NCBI RefSeq assembly: GCF_020037125.1
Contig: NZ_JAIQDG010000054.1
Coordinates: 1 to 50,629, forward strand
From: Myxococcus sp. RHSTA-1-4
Lineage (GTDB): Bacteria; Myxococcota; Myxococcia; Myxococcales; Myxococcaceae
Direction: 5' to 3'
DNA length: 50,629 nt
Part shown: positions 1-8,948 of the stretch, piece by piece
Layout of the letters: the number at the start of each line of letters is the position of its first letter
How positions within the stretch are numbered: the stretch's first letter is position 1
Notes under the pieces: model-generated
What the model was told of the DNA's origin: nothing
The model's database searches: none
The model's input: only the letters and a program-made list of their open reading frames with translations
Translations under genes and position numbers: made by a program

Positions 1-627
1 TCTACCGCTTCGCCGCATCCCGTGTCAACCGCTGCTTCGTTGACTTTCCCGACCGAGTCGCCCGTTCAACTTCTTCCGGGCTTTCCCTTCGTCGGGGGCG
101 CGGCTTCTACTTCGTCGCCGCGTCGTGTGTCAACCGCCTCGTTGACCGCCGTATTCCGAATTTCGCTTGCTGCTGCTCGCCTCCGAAGTGCCTTCCGCGC
201 CAGTGCGCGGGCTTCGGTGCGAGGGGCGCGGCTTCTACCACCACCGCGTTTCGAGTCAACCACTTCGGTCAACTCTTTCTTCCGTGCTGCTGAGCCGCCT
301 GGCCGCTGCTGCTGGCCACCCGGTCCGTCGGAAGGGGCGCGGCTTCTACCACCGCCGCGTTTTGAGTCAACCACTTCGGTCGACTCTTTCTTCCACCCTC
401 TTCTGGTGCTCGCTCGCGCTGGCTGCTCGCGCTCGGGGCCCGTTGGAAGGGGCGCGGCTTCTACCACCGCCGTGTTGTGAGTCAACCCTTTCGGTCGACT
501 CTTTCTTCCTCCCCTCTTCCGGCATCAGTGGACCAGGACGGCCCATCAACCGGAGTCGGGAGCGGCACGGCTCGAACTCGAGCCTCCACGTAGTGAGTCA
601 ACCGCGGCGATCGACTCCCGCTTCCCC
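1..627. repeat. Array of six imperfect ~65-nt units, each with two hairpins
   Basis: Related units lie at about 1-51 (cut by the window edge), 91-157, 219-283, 330-394, 445-509 and 558-627, a period of 111-128 bp with unrelated spacers. The best pair (330-394 and 445-509) starts GGAAGGGGCGCGGC and ends TTTCTTCC. Within a unit, GCGCGGC pairs with GCCGCG across a loop of about 10 nt, then GAGTCAACC pairs with GGTCGACTC across 5 nt with one mismatch, and the terminal GGAAG can pair with CTTCC. In the last unit both outer arms differ (GGGAGCGG against CCGCTTCCC) yet still nearly pair. No convincing protein is encoded: the open frames differ between strands only because of high GC. The fold is loosely tRNA-like (two arms closed by an end stem) but lacks an anticodon arm and a CCA end. 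Function unknown. Confidence 0.75.
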
Positions 628-721
628 GTTCTTCAGTGCCATGCGAGCAGGGCCGGCGGCCGGTGAGACCGCTGGCTCCTCCCTTGCCGGCCGGGGAGGA
701 GGCCGCGTTCCGGTACCAGCC

Positions 722-765
722 GACCCGTGAGGCCTGTGGGTTCACGGGTCTTGTATTTCCCGTTT
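722..765 (+). terminator. Intrinsic terminator after the repeat array
   Basis: GACCCGTGA (722-730) and TCACGGGTC (742-750) are perfect 9-bp arms around an 11-nt loop, followed by TTGTATTTCCCGTTT. The T-rich tract lies only on the plus-strand side, so it would end a transcript coming from the left, that is, through the repeat array. Confidence 0.7.
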
Positions 766-810
766 AGTCCCAACAACTTCAAGACCTCCACCTCTCTCCA
801 GGAGGCACTC

Positions 811-2103
811 CTGCTTCAGTTCCCGAAGAGTGTTCGCGGCATCTGCATCGCCACGTGGATTTTCAATACGGGGCTCGCGGGCTGTGGCCCCGCTCCCGAA
901 GCCGGCCAGGAGGACACCGCCGGCAGTCTCGAGCAGGCCCTCACGGAGGGGGCTCCGCTGACAGCTCATGATGCGAGCTGCCTGCGACTGCAGGACCAGA
1001 ACACCTGGACGAGCTACGCCTCGTACATGACGCCCGTGGGGCCGGCCGTTGGGATGCCAGGCGTGCTCGCGGACCTGAACCGCGTGGGCCCGGTCCTCAC
1101 CTCCACCAACCACCCGCCGGCCGTGGGCTACAAGGGCGGCTTCCGCTGGAACGACGGAGACATGACCACCACGGACTGGGTGCCCCAGGCGCTCACCGCG
1201 GGTGTGTCCGGGAGCACCAACGTCGCCATCGTCTCCTGGCACTACTCGCTCACCAGCCCGGACAAGGGCGTGCGCATCTCCGTGGCGGACATCTCGGACA
1301 TGTCGGCCAGCGCGGTGAACTACCGCCACGTCCTGCTGGTGCGGCCCACCAGCTCCGGCAACTTCACCACCGTGCCCGTGCACGGCGGAGGTCTGGCCTG
1401 GTTCGGCAACTACCTCTACCTGGCGGACACGTCCCAGGGCATGCGCGTGTTCGACCTCACGCAGATCCGCGAGGTGGATACCAGCACCGCCTGCGACACC
1501 CGGATTGGCAGCTACGGCTCGGTGTGGTGTGCGTACGGGTACAAGTACGTGCTTCCGCAGGTGAGCGCGTACGTGGTGCCCTCCACCATCACCAGTCCCT
1601 GCCGCCCCAAGTTCTCCTTCCTCGGCAAGGACACGCGCGGCACCACGGACGTGGTCCTCTCGGGCGAGTACTGCAACAGCGGTGACGCGCAGTGCCCCTA
1701 CGACGGCTCCACGCCGGGGCTCGGAGGGCGGCTCTACCGCTGGCCGGTGGACTCCTCGACGTACCGGCTCAAGACGGTGAGCGGCTCGGTCACCCCCGAG
1801 CGCGCCTACATCATGAACGAGCCCAACGTGCAGGGCGTGGCTCCCATCATGACCACGACCGCCACCACGTCATACTGGCTGAGCTCCACGCGCTACAGCG
1901 GTGCGCTCTTCAAGGTGTCCACGGGCGCATCCCGGACGGCGTACCTGTCGGGAAACGGCCAGTGGGCACGGATGCCCGAGGGCATGCACGCCACCGGCAG
2001 CGGCACCAACCTGTGGACGGTCACCGAGGGCTACAACGGCTCCACCAGCCCGGCGCTCGGTGGGCGCGTGGTCTTCTACGTGGACCAGGCCGCCGTCGAC
2101 TGA
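811..2103 (+). CDS. Secreted lipoprotein of unknown function (beta-propeller-like)
   Basis: The predicted protein has a lipoprotein signal with lipobox L-A-G-C, then an acidic linker and about 370 residues rich in Gly, Thr, Ser, Tyr and Trp. There are paired cysteines (for example CDTRIGSYGSVWC) and repeated blade-like strands such as VRISVADISD, GNYLYLADTSQGMRVFDL and GGRLYRWPVDSS. That suggests an exported beta-rich fold tethered to the outer membrane. The first in-frame GTG (727) sits inside the terminator hairpin and would give a 53-residue leader. A CTG at 811 preceded by AGGAGG with 5-nt spacing gives a textbook 25-residue lipoprotein signal ending at the cysteine, so I chose it; GTG 727 or 733 or TTG 751 remain possible. 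No catalytic motif was recognised. It stands alone and converges on sthA. Confidence 0.72.
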   Translation: MLQFPKSVRGICIATWIFNTGLAGCGPAPEAGQEDTAGSLEQALTEGAPLTAHDASCLRLQDQNTWTSYASYMTPVGPAVGMPGVLADLNRVGPVLTSTNHPPAVGYKGGFRWNDGDMTTTDWVPQALTAGVSGSTNVAIVSWHYSLTSPDKGVRISVADISDMSASAVNYRHVLLVRPTSSGNFTTVPVHGGGLAWFGNYLYLADTSQGMRVFDLTQIREVDTSTACDTRIGSYGSVWCAYGYKYVLPQVSAYVVPSTITSPCRPKFSFLGKDTRGTTDVVLSGEYCNSGDAQCPYDGSTPGLGGRLYRWPVDSSTYRLKTVSGSVTPERAYIMNEPNVQGVAPIMTTTATTSYWLSSTRYSGALFKVSTGASRTAYLSGNGQWARMPEGMHATGSGTNLWTVTEGYNGSTSPALGGRVVFYVDQAAVD

Positions 2104-2118
2104 CCGCGGGCCCGGAAC

Positions 2119-2154
2119 GCGCGCCGGAGCACTCCGAAGAGGAGCCCGGCGCGC
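2119..2154. terminator. Hairpin between convergent genes
   Basis: GCGCGCCGG (2119-2127) and CCGGCGCGC (2146-2154) form a perfect 9-bp stem between two convergent stop codons. It lacks a T-run, so it may act as a bidirectional pause or terminator, or simply as an mRNA end stabiliser. Confidence 0.45.
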
Positions 2155-2170
2155 GCCTCCCGCCCCCGCG

Positions 2171-3568
<1,398 letters not shown>

Positions 3569-3667
3569 GGCCGGAGGTTTTCCCAAGACGGGCCGAATGG
3601 AAAGAAACGTCCATCAGGCTCGCTGGTTCCGCTCATGCGCCCAGGTGCGACCCGGCCCAGGCGTCAC

Positions 3668-3692
3668 GTTCACCTCGTGACAGGAGGTGAAC
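3668..3692. promoter_or_regulatory. 25-bp perfect dyad, candidate operator in divergent region
   Basis: GTTCACCTC (3668-3676) and GAGGTGAAC (3684-3692) are exact 9-bp inverted arms around GTGACAG. It lies between the divergent starts at 3568 and 3755. A second, weaker dyad GGATT-N6-AATCC is at 3700-3715. Size and symmetry fit a TetR- or GntR-type operator; no cognate regulator is adjacent. Confidence 0.5.
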
Positions 3693-3754
3693 AGCCCCCG
3701 GATTCCTGGAAATCCGATTCTCCCTCCCCCGGGATGTGTGACATGCTTTCGCGC

Positions 3755-5905
3755 ATGGCGGACAGGCCCAGGCAGAACGAACCCGTCTCCGTGGTGGTTG
3801 ATCGTCGCCGGTTCCTGACGTGGGTGGTGGCCTCGCCCGCCCTGGTCGTCGCGGCGAGGCTCGGGCTCGACGTTCCCGAGGCCGGCGCCGCGGAGGCGCA
3901 GGAAGAGACCGCGCTCAACCTCTACATCGCCATCCAGCCCGATGGGCGCGTCGTCACCACCCTGCCCCGGACCGAGATGGGCCAGGGCATCACCACGGGT
4001 GTGGCCATGCTCACCGCCGAGGAGCTCGACACCCGGCTCGAATCGGTGGACGTGCGCACCGCCGACGCGGACCCGCGCTGGGTCATCCAGCTCACGGGGA
4101 TGTCCTCGACGATGCGCTACCTCGCCGGCCCCATTCGCGCCGCGGCCGCCACGGCCCGGGCACGGCTGGTCACCGCGGCCGCGAACCGGTGGCACGTCCT
4201 GGCCCACACCCTCACCACGGCCCATGGCGAGGTGATTGCCCCAGACGGCCGCAGGGCTGGTTATGGCGAGCTGGCCGGGGACGCGGCGCGAGTGCTGCTG
4301 CTCCTCGTCTCCCCCGCGCCCAAGGACCCGAGCACGTACACGGTGGTCGGCCAGCCCACGGGCCGCATCGATGCGCGGGACATCGTCACCGGGGCGGCGC
4401 GGTACACGCTCGACCTGGACGTCCCCGAGGCCGTCCCCCTGGTCGTGGCCCGGCCGCCCACCCTGCGGGGGACGGTGCGGGACTTCGATGCCTCGGCGGC
4501 GCTGGCCATGCCGGGAGTCCTCGGGGTGACCCGCCTGCCCACGGGCATCGCCGTCGCGGCCCACACCTACGCCCACGCCCTCGCGGCCCGGGATGCCTTG
4601 CGAATCTCCTGGGCACCCGGGCCCGCCAGCCATCTCTCCGACGCCGACATCCGGAACCGGCTGCGAGATGCCATCGGCGCGAGGCCCCTGCCCCCGCTCT
4701 TCACGGCGCGCACGCTGGAAGGGCGCTTCGACTTCCCCTACCTGGCTCATGCGCCCATGGAGACGCAGAGCTGCGTGGCCCGCGTGACGGAAGACCGCGC
4801 CGAGCTCTGGCTGGGGGCGCAAGACCCGAAGTTCGCCCAGCGAGAGGTCGCGGAGGCACTGGGCTGGGCCCTCACCCCGCATCGAGTCACCGTGCATACC
4901 GCCCGGGCCGGTGGCGGCTTCGGCCGGAGGTTCTTCGCCGAGGCGGCCGTGGAGGCCGCGCTCGCGTCTCGTGCACTGGGGCGGCCGGTGAAGCTGATGT
5001 GGACCCGCAACGATGACATGCGGCACGGGCGCTACCGGCCGGCCAGCCATCATCGGATTCTCGCGTATCTGGGCGCGAACGGCTCCATCCTCGGCTGGAA
5101 CCACCGCGCCGCCATCCCCACCGTGGAGTTCCCCCATGGCTTCGGAGACGCCCTCACCGCGATCCTCGGCACCGTGCTTCCCGAGGTGACCAGCCAGGTC
5201 TTCTTCGAGCTGACGCAGCACGTGCCCTACCGGTTCGGATGGGTGTCACAGGAGCTTCGCGAGGTCTCCATCCCCATCCCCACCGCGTCGTTCCGGTCCG
5301 TGTTCACCAGCCAGGTGGGCGTGGCCAACGAGGTCTTCGTCGACCAGCTCGCTCGCGAGCTCGGGCGTGATCCCGTCGAGCTGCGGCGCTCCCAGCTCAA
5401 GTCGGCCCGGCTCCAGGCCGTCCTGGACAAGGTGGTGCTCGAAGGACAGTGGGGCCGAGCGCTGCCGCCCGGCGTCGCCCAGGGGGTGGCCGTCCTCGAG
5501 GAGTGGGACAGCGCCGTCGCCCACCTCGTGGAGGTGGATGTCACGGGAGCGGCACCCCGGGTGCTGCGCGTGGTCATCGCCGCCGATGTCGGCCTGCCCA
5601 TCAACCCGAAGAGCATCGAAGCCCAGCTCCAGGGCGCCGCGATCGACGCGTTCTCGACGACCCTGAGCGCCGGCATCCACATCGACTCGGGCGCCGTGCG
5701 CGAGGGCAGCTTCGCCGACTACCTGTGGCACCGGATGAAGCACGCCCCCGCCGAGATTTCCGTCCATCTCGTCAGGTCGGACGACCGCGTCGGGGGCGTG
5801 GGCGAGCTCGGCTACCCCAGCGCGGCCGCGGCCCTGACCAACGCCATCGCGCGGGCGGCCGGCACCATGCCCACCCGCTTTCCGCTGCTCGACCCGGGAG
5901 TCTGA
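3755..5905 (+). CDS. Tat-exported xanthine-dehydrogenase-family Mo-binding subunit (IorB-like)
   Basis: Large catalytic subunit of a molybdopterin hydroxylase/aldehyde oxidoreductase of the isoquinoline 1-oxidoreductase type, 716 residues. The N-terminus carries a twin-arginine signal, DRRRFLTWVVASPALVVAA, so the holoenzyme should be exported folded to the periplasm. Moco-contact motif GGGFGRRFF (about residue 385) and the C-terminal GVGELGYPS with the expected catalytic Glu are present. The next gene, 2 bp downstream, is the [2Fe-2S] subunit, giving the usual two-subunit enzyme that passes electrons to a cytochrome. No cofactor-insertion gene or cytochrome is nearby, and the substrate cannot be read. 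ATG 3755 was chosen for a compact signal; in-frame ATGs at 3734 and 3743 are alternatives. Confidence 0.88.
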   Translation: MADRPRQNEPVSVVVDRRRFLTWVVASPALVVAARLGLDVPEAGAAEAQEETALNLYIAIQPDGRVVTTLPRTEMGQGITTGVAMLTAEELDTRLESVDVRTADADPRWVIQLTGMSSTMRYLAGPIRAAAATARARLVTAAANRWHVLAHTLTTAHGEVIAPDGRRAGYGELAGDAARVLLLLVSPAPKDPSTYTVVGQPTGRIDARDIVTGAARYTLDLDVPEAVPLVVARPPTLRGTVRDFDASAALAMPGVLGVTRLPTGIAVAAHTYAHALAARDALRISWAPGPASHLSDADIRNRLRDAIGARPLPPLFTARTLEGRFDFPYLAHAPMETQSCVARVTEDRAELWLGAQDPKFAQREVAEALGWALTPHRVTVHTARAGGGFGRRFFAEAAVEAALASRALGRPVKLMWTRNDDMRHGRYRPASHHRILAYLGANGSILGWNHRAAIPTVEFPHGFGDALTAILGTVLPEVTSQVFFELTQHVPYRFGWVSQELREVSIPIPTASFRSVFTSQVGVANEVFVDQLARELGRDPVELRRSQLKSARLQAVLDKVVLEGQWGRALPPGVAQGVAVLEEWDSAVAHLVEVDVTGAAPRVLRVVIAADVGLPINPKSIEAQLQGAAIDAFSTTLSAGIHIDSGAVREGSFADYLWHRMKHAPAEISVHLVRSDDRVGGVGELGYPSAAAALTNAIARAAGTMPTRFPLLDPGV

Positions 5906-5907
5906 CC

Positions 5908-6399
5908 ATGCCCGCCTACCAGTTCATCCTCAATGGCCAGACGGTCTCGGTGGAGGCGCCCGCGGACCTGCCGCTCCTCTGGGCGCTGCGCGATATGCTC
6001 GGCGTGACGGGCCCGAAGTATGGCTGCGGCGTGGGCGTGTGCGGCGCGTGCACCAGCCATCTGGAGGGCGAGGCCTTCCGCCCCTGCATCCAGCCCGTCA
6101 GCGGCGTGGCGGGCACCCGGGTGACCACCATCGAGGGACTGGGCGGCGAGGGACTCCACCCCGTCCAGCAGGCGTGGATCGCCGAGGACGTGGCGCAGTG
6201 CGGCTTCTGTCAGCCCGGGCAGATCATGGCCGCCGTCGCGCTCCTCCGGAAGAACCTCGACCCGAGCGACGCGGACATCGACGCCGCCATGAGCGACAAC
6301 GTCTGCCGGTGTGGCACCTACGTGCGAATCCGCGCCGCCATCAAACGTGCCGCTCGCGCGCTCCGTGAAGGCGGAGCGACTGGCGAAGGCTCGCGCTGA
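5908..6399 (+). CDS. (2Fe-2S)-binding subunit of the molybdenum hydroxylase (IorA-like)
   Basis: Small electron-transfer subunit, 163 residues, the normal length. The N-terminal ferredoxin-like half has YGCGVGVCGACTSHLEG with a later Cys (RPC) for the first [2Fe-2S] cluster. The C-terminal helical half has CGFCQPGQIM and NVCRCGTY for the second. It has no signal of its own and would be carried out of the cell by the Tat signal on its partner, as known for this family. It starts at ATG 5908, two bases after the partner stop, so the two are translationally linked. Confidence 0.93.
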   Translation: MPAYQFILNGQTVSVEAPADLPLLWALRDMLGVTGPKYGCGVGVCGACTSHLEGEAFRPCIQPVSGVAGTRVTTIEGLGGEGLHPVQQAWIAEDVAQCGFCQPGQIMAAVALLRKNLDPSDADIDAAMSDNVCRCGTYVRIRAAIKRAARALREGGATGEGSR

Positions 6400-6499
6400 A
6401 CGTGTGGTGACATTGATGCTGGACGGTACGCCCGCTTGACGGTGGCGGCTTCGGAGCGGGCTCATTACAAGGGCCTGTCTCCGGCGCCGACCCGACAGC

Positions 6500-7969
6500 A
6501 TGCGAAAGACCCATCGTCCCCTGACCACCCTGGCCCTCGCCCTGAGCCTCTTCATGGCGGCCCTGGAGGTGACCGTCGTCTCCACGGCCATGCCCACCGT
6601 GGTCGGCGAACTGGGCGGAATCGAGCGCTACGCATGGGTCTTCACCGCGTACATGCTGTCCTCCACCATCACCGTGCCCATCTACGGAAAGCTGGCGGAC
6701 CTGTACGGGCGCAAGCCCATCCTGCTCTTCGGCACGGGGCTGTTCCTCGTCGGGTCCATGGCCAGCGGCCTGTCCACGTCGATGAACATGCTCATCGCCT
6801 TCCGAACCCTGCAAGGGCTGGGCGCGGGAGCCATCCAGCCCGTCGCGCTCACCATCATCGGGGACATCTACTCCCTGGAGGAGCGCGCGAAGGTGCAGGG
6901 CGCCTTCAGCGCCGTCTGGGGCGTGGCGGGGCTGATTGGCCCGCTGACGGGCGGTCTCATCGTGAAGTACCTCTCCTGGCACTGGGTCTTCTTCATCAAT
7001 GTCCCGGTGGGCGTGGGCACCGCGCTGTTGCTGATGACCTTCTTCCACGAGCAGGTGCACCGCAAGCCGCAGAAGCTGGACTTCGCGGGCGCTGCGCTGC
7101 TCTCCGCCGGCGTGGTGGCCTTGCTCTTCGGCGTGCAGGGCATTGGACAGAACCTGTGGGGGCTGCCCGTAGCGGTGCTCCTGCTCTTCGCGTTCGTGCT
7201 GGTGGAGCGCAAGGCGCCGGAGCCCGTCATCCCGATGTCCATCTTCAAGCAGCCCGCCATCGCCATCTCCTCCGTGGCGGGGGCGCTCTTCTCGGCGGCG
7301 ATGTTCGGCGCCACCACCTATGTGCCGCTGTACGTCCAGGGCGTACTGGGCGGCTCGCCCACGCTGGCGGGAGGAATGATCACCCCCATGATCGTCGCCT
7401 GGCCGGTCGCCAGCGTGTTCGCGGGGCGGATGCTGCTCAAGACGAGCTTCCGCCCTCTCATCGTCGGGGGACTCGCGCTGACGGTGGTCGGCACCCTGCC
7501 GATGCCGTTGCTGCTCAGGCCCGACGTGCCCTTGATCATCCCACAGCTCGCGATGGGGCTCTTCGGCGTGGGCCTGGGCTTCGCGTCCACCGCCCTGATG
7601 ATCGCCGTGCAGACCAGCGTGGGCTGGGAGCTGCGCGGGGTGGCCACCGCGAGCAACATGTTCTTCCGTACCATCGGCGGAGCGCTCGGGGTGGGACTGA
7701 TGGGGGGAGTCCTCGTGTCCCAGCTCCTGAAGGACCCCACCATCCCTGTCTCCGCGGCAAACTCACTGCTTGGCCCGGAGCATGGCCATGGTGTGCCTCC
7801 GGAGATGCTGAAGACCCTGAGCGGCGCGCTCAGCACCGGCCTGACCATCAATTTCTGGCTCATCTTCGCCCTCACCGCGGCATCCTTCGTCGCGGGGCTG
7901 TTCTTCCCCCGCGTCTCCCGGAGCTCGGGGACGGCGGTCCCCGCGGCCGACGCGGCGGCACCGCACTGA
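6500..7969 (+). CDS. MFS drug:H+ antiporter, DHA2-type
   Basis: A 489-residue inner-membrane efflux pump. It opens directly with a first membrane segment (LTTLALALSLFMAALEVTVVSTAMPTV), carries motif A as GKLADLYGRKP, and the antiporter motif C as GVAGLIGPLTGG at about residues 142-153. Length and segment count fit the 14-helix DHA2 family (EmrB/QacA-like). A cytoplasmic loop near residue 195 (HEQVHRKPQKLDF) and an Ala-rich hydrophilic C-tail follow the family pattern. It lies 100 bp after the hydroxylase pair and could share its transcript, but no functional link is visible. Substrate unknown. The stop codon sits in a small hairpin (CTGAAA/TTTCAG, 7966-7983). Confidence 0.9.
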   Translation: MRKTHRPLTTLALALSLFMAALEVTVVSTAMPTVVGELGGIERYAWVFTAYMLSSTITVPIYGKLADLYGRKPILLFGTGLFLVGSMASGLSTSMNMLIAFRTLQGLGAGAIQPVALTIIGDIYSLEERAKVQGAFSAVWGVAGLIGPLTGGLIVKYLSWHWVFFINVPVGVGTALLLMTFFHEQVHRKPQKLDFAGAALLSAGVVALLFGVQGIGQNLWGLPVAVLLLFAFVLVERKAPEPVIPMSIFKQPAIAISSVAGALFSAAMFGATTYVPLYVQGVLGGSPTLAGGMITPMIVAWPVASVFAGRMLLKTSFRPLIVGGLALTVVGTLPMPLLLRPDVPLIIPQLAMGLFGVGLGFASTALMIAVQTSVGWELRGVATASNMFFRTIGGALGVGLMGGVLVSQLLKDPTIPVSAANSLLGPEHGHGVPPEMLKTLSGALSTGLTINFWLIFALTAASFVAGLFFPRVSRSSGTAVPAADAAAPH

Positions 7970-8001
7970 AACAGCGTTTTCAGCCCCCCGGGCAAAGACA
8001 T

Positions 8002-8021
8002 GCAATACAAATTTGTCTTGC
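8002..8021. promoter_or_regulatory. 20-bp near-perfect palindrome
   Basis: GCAATACAAATTTGTCTTGC is symmetric at 9 of 10 positions per arm with no loop. It lies in the AT-rich island after the efflux gene. It looks like a protein-binding site rather than an RNA hairpin. The nearest downstream start is more than 500 bp away, so the gene it would control is unclear. Confidence 0.4.
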
Positions 8022-8081
8022 AATGAATGCCATTGCCGGGATGTGTATTTGCTTGTCATTTTTTGTGTTCTGCCAGGCGCG

Positions 8082-8363
8082 CGCTGAAGACGCGTTCATG
8101 TAGGCACGGTGCTTCAAGCCCCGCGAAAAATGGCTGAAGACGCGTTCATGTAGGCACGGCGATTTCGCTGCGCTCCTTGCCAGTCGGCGGCACGCCCGCG
8201 GAGTCCCGCGCCGACGCGTCCAGGGGACCACCAAAAATGGCTGAAGCCGTGTTCAGGTGGGCAGGCGGGCTGGACCGCTCTCGGGAAAGTGGCTGAATAC
8301 ATGTTCAGGCAAACAGGTCCGATCGGCGCGAGAGGACTGCTCATCCATTCATGTAGGCACGGC
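8082..8363. repeat. Spaced TGAA-N6-TTCA dyad repeats
   Basis: Copies at about 8082-8110, 8131-8160, 8233-8266, 8286-8318 and a partial one at 8342-8363. The first two share 27 bases, including GCTGAAGACGCGTTCATG and the following TAGGCACGG. In the four full copies TGAA and TTCA are kept while the six bases between change (GACGCG, GACGCG, GCCGTG, TACATG). Dyad centres are 50, 107, 52 and about 44 bp apart, close to multiples of 50. Copies 2-4 are preceded by AAAAATGG or AAAGTGG, which on the minus strand puts a T-tract after each hairpin. Confidence 0.65.
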
Positions 8364-8557
8364 CGATTCGTCAGCCCCAAGGCGGCATGCCGGGACTCCC
8401 GGAGGGGGTTCTCGGCAGCCGGCCGGTGGCGCCATCGAACGCGGCTCTCCCTCCAGGCGCGCCTCCAGCACTTCTGGACTCACACGAGGCGACGCTTGCG
8501 CCCCCATCCGCTCATCCCAAGCGTTGGGCGTGGTGCATCAACCAGGGAGATCCCGAG

Positions 8558-8764
8558 ATGGCGAAGAAGATCCACGAGGGCTACGGCGGCACGAGCGAAC
8601 AACGCCAGCGCCACCTCCAGAACGACAACTTCTCCGAGCGGGCACCGCACACCCCGGCCGAGGCGGACGAGGTCCGCAGCACGCCCGACAAGGATGGGAG
8701 CGTGGTGAAGGTCAATCCCCTGGGAGACGAGAACCAGGACGACCTCTGGCACGGGAATCCGTGA
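8558..8764 (+). CDS. Small hydrophilic protein of unknown function
   Basis: A 68-residue, charged, Gly/Asn/Asp/Gln-rich protein starting MAKKIHEGYGGTSEQRQRH and ending DDLWHGNP. It has no signal peptide, membrane segment or cysteine, and is probably cytosolic and partly disordered. ATG 8558 is preceded by AGGGAG eight bases upstream, and the composition differs from the frame upstream of it, which is why I chose this start over earlier in-frame codons. I do not recognise a family with a known role. The preceding repeat region may contain its promoter. Confidence 0.65.
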   Translation: MAKKIHEGYGGTSEQRQRHLQNDNFSERAPHTPAEADEVRSTPDKDGSVVKVNPLGDENQDDLWHGNP

Positions 8765-8781
8765 ACCGTCCGGCTGGCCCC

Positions 8782-8877
8782 TCAGCGCATGAAGAGGAAG
8801 TAGAGCAGCGCGCTCAGGGCCACCGAGACGAGGAGGCTGCCGAAGCAGCCCAGCTTGTTCGAGAAGAAGATGAACAT
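8782..8877 (-). CDS. 31-residue single-span membrane microprotein
   Basis: A short frame encodes MFIFFSNKLG, a Cys-Phe-Gly turn, a Leu/Val/Ala-rich membrane span and a C-terminal FLFMR. The amphipathic Phe-rich start, one helix of about 20 residues and a final positive charge fit a small inner-membrane protein. The frame fills the gap between two annotated genes with the same strand as the downstream gene. No good ribosome site is visible, so expression is uncertain. It may be an unannotated conserved myxobacterial microprotein; I infer this from composition only. Confidence 0.55.
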   Translation of the reverse strand: MFIFFSNKLGCFGSLLVSVALSALLYFLFMR

Positions 8878-8948
8878 GGACGCGCCGAACCTGCGCATCA
8901 CCGCGCGCCGGGGAAGCCCCGGCGCGCCCGCGGGTGTCCACGGCCGGA

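Larger units (their letters stand above)
7970..8557. other. Gene-free stretch with AT-rich island and dyad repeats
   Basis: No convincing gene lies here. It holds an AT-rich island (about 7990-8070) unlike its GC-rich surroundings, with a 20-bp near-perfect palindrome at 8002-8021, and then a set of spaced dyad repeats (8082-8363), described separately. The open frames on either strand are repeat-derived (for example repeated HRAYMNAS-like peptides) and are not supported. Confidence 0.6.

Noticed and set aside
219..627. Repeat units as tRNA genes
   Set aside because: D-arm- and T-arm-like hairpins are present, but no 5-bp anticodon stem or acceptor with CCA fits; the sixth unit has a T-loop-like GAGTTCGAG but no anticodon arm.
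22..730. Open frames running through the left repeat array on both strands
   Set aside because: They are translations of a GC-rich repeat, differ in frame from unit to unit, and have no ribosome sites or recognisable domains.
3614..5221. Long minus-strand frame opposite the molybdenum hydroxylase
   Set aside because: Shadow frame; the plus-strand protein has Tat signal and Moco motifs.
6436..6468. TTGACG ... CATTAC as a promoter of the efflux gene
   Set aside because: The spacing is 21 bp, too long for a standard promoter.
8082..8363. CRISPR array
   Set aside because: Repeats vary in sequence, spacers are about 21 bp or irregular, and there are no cas genes.
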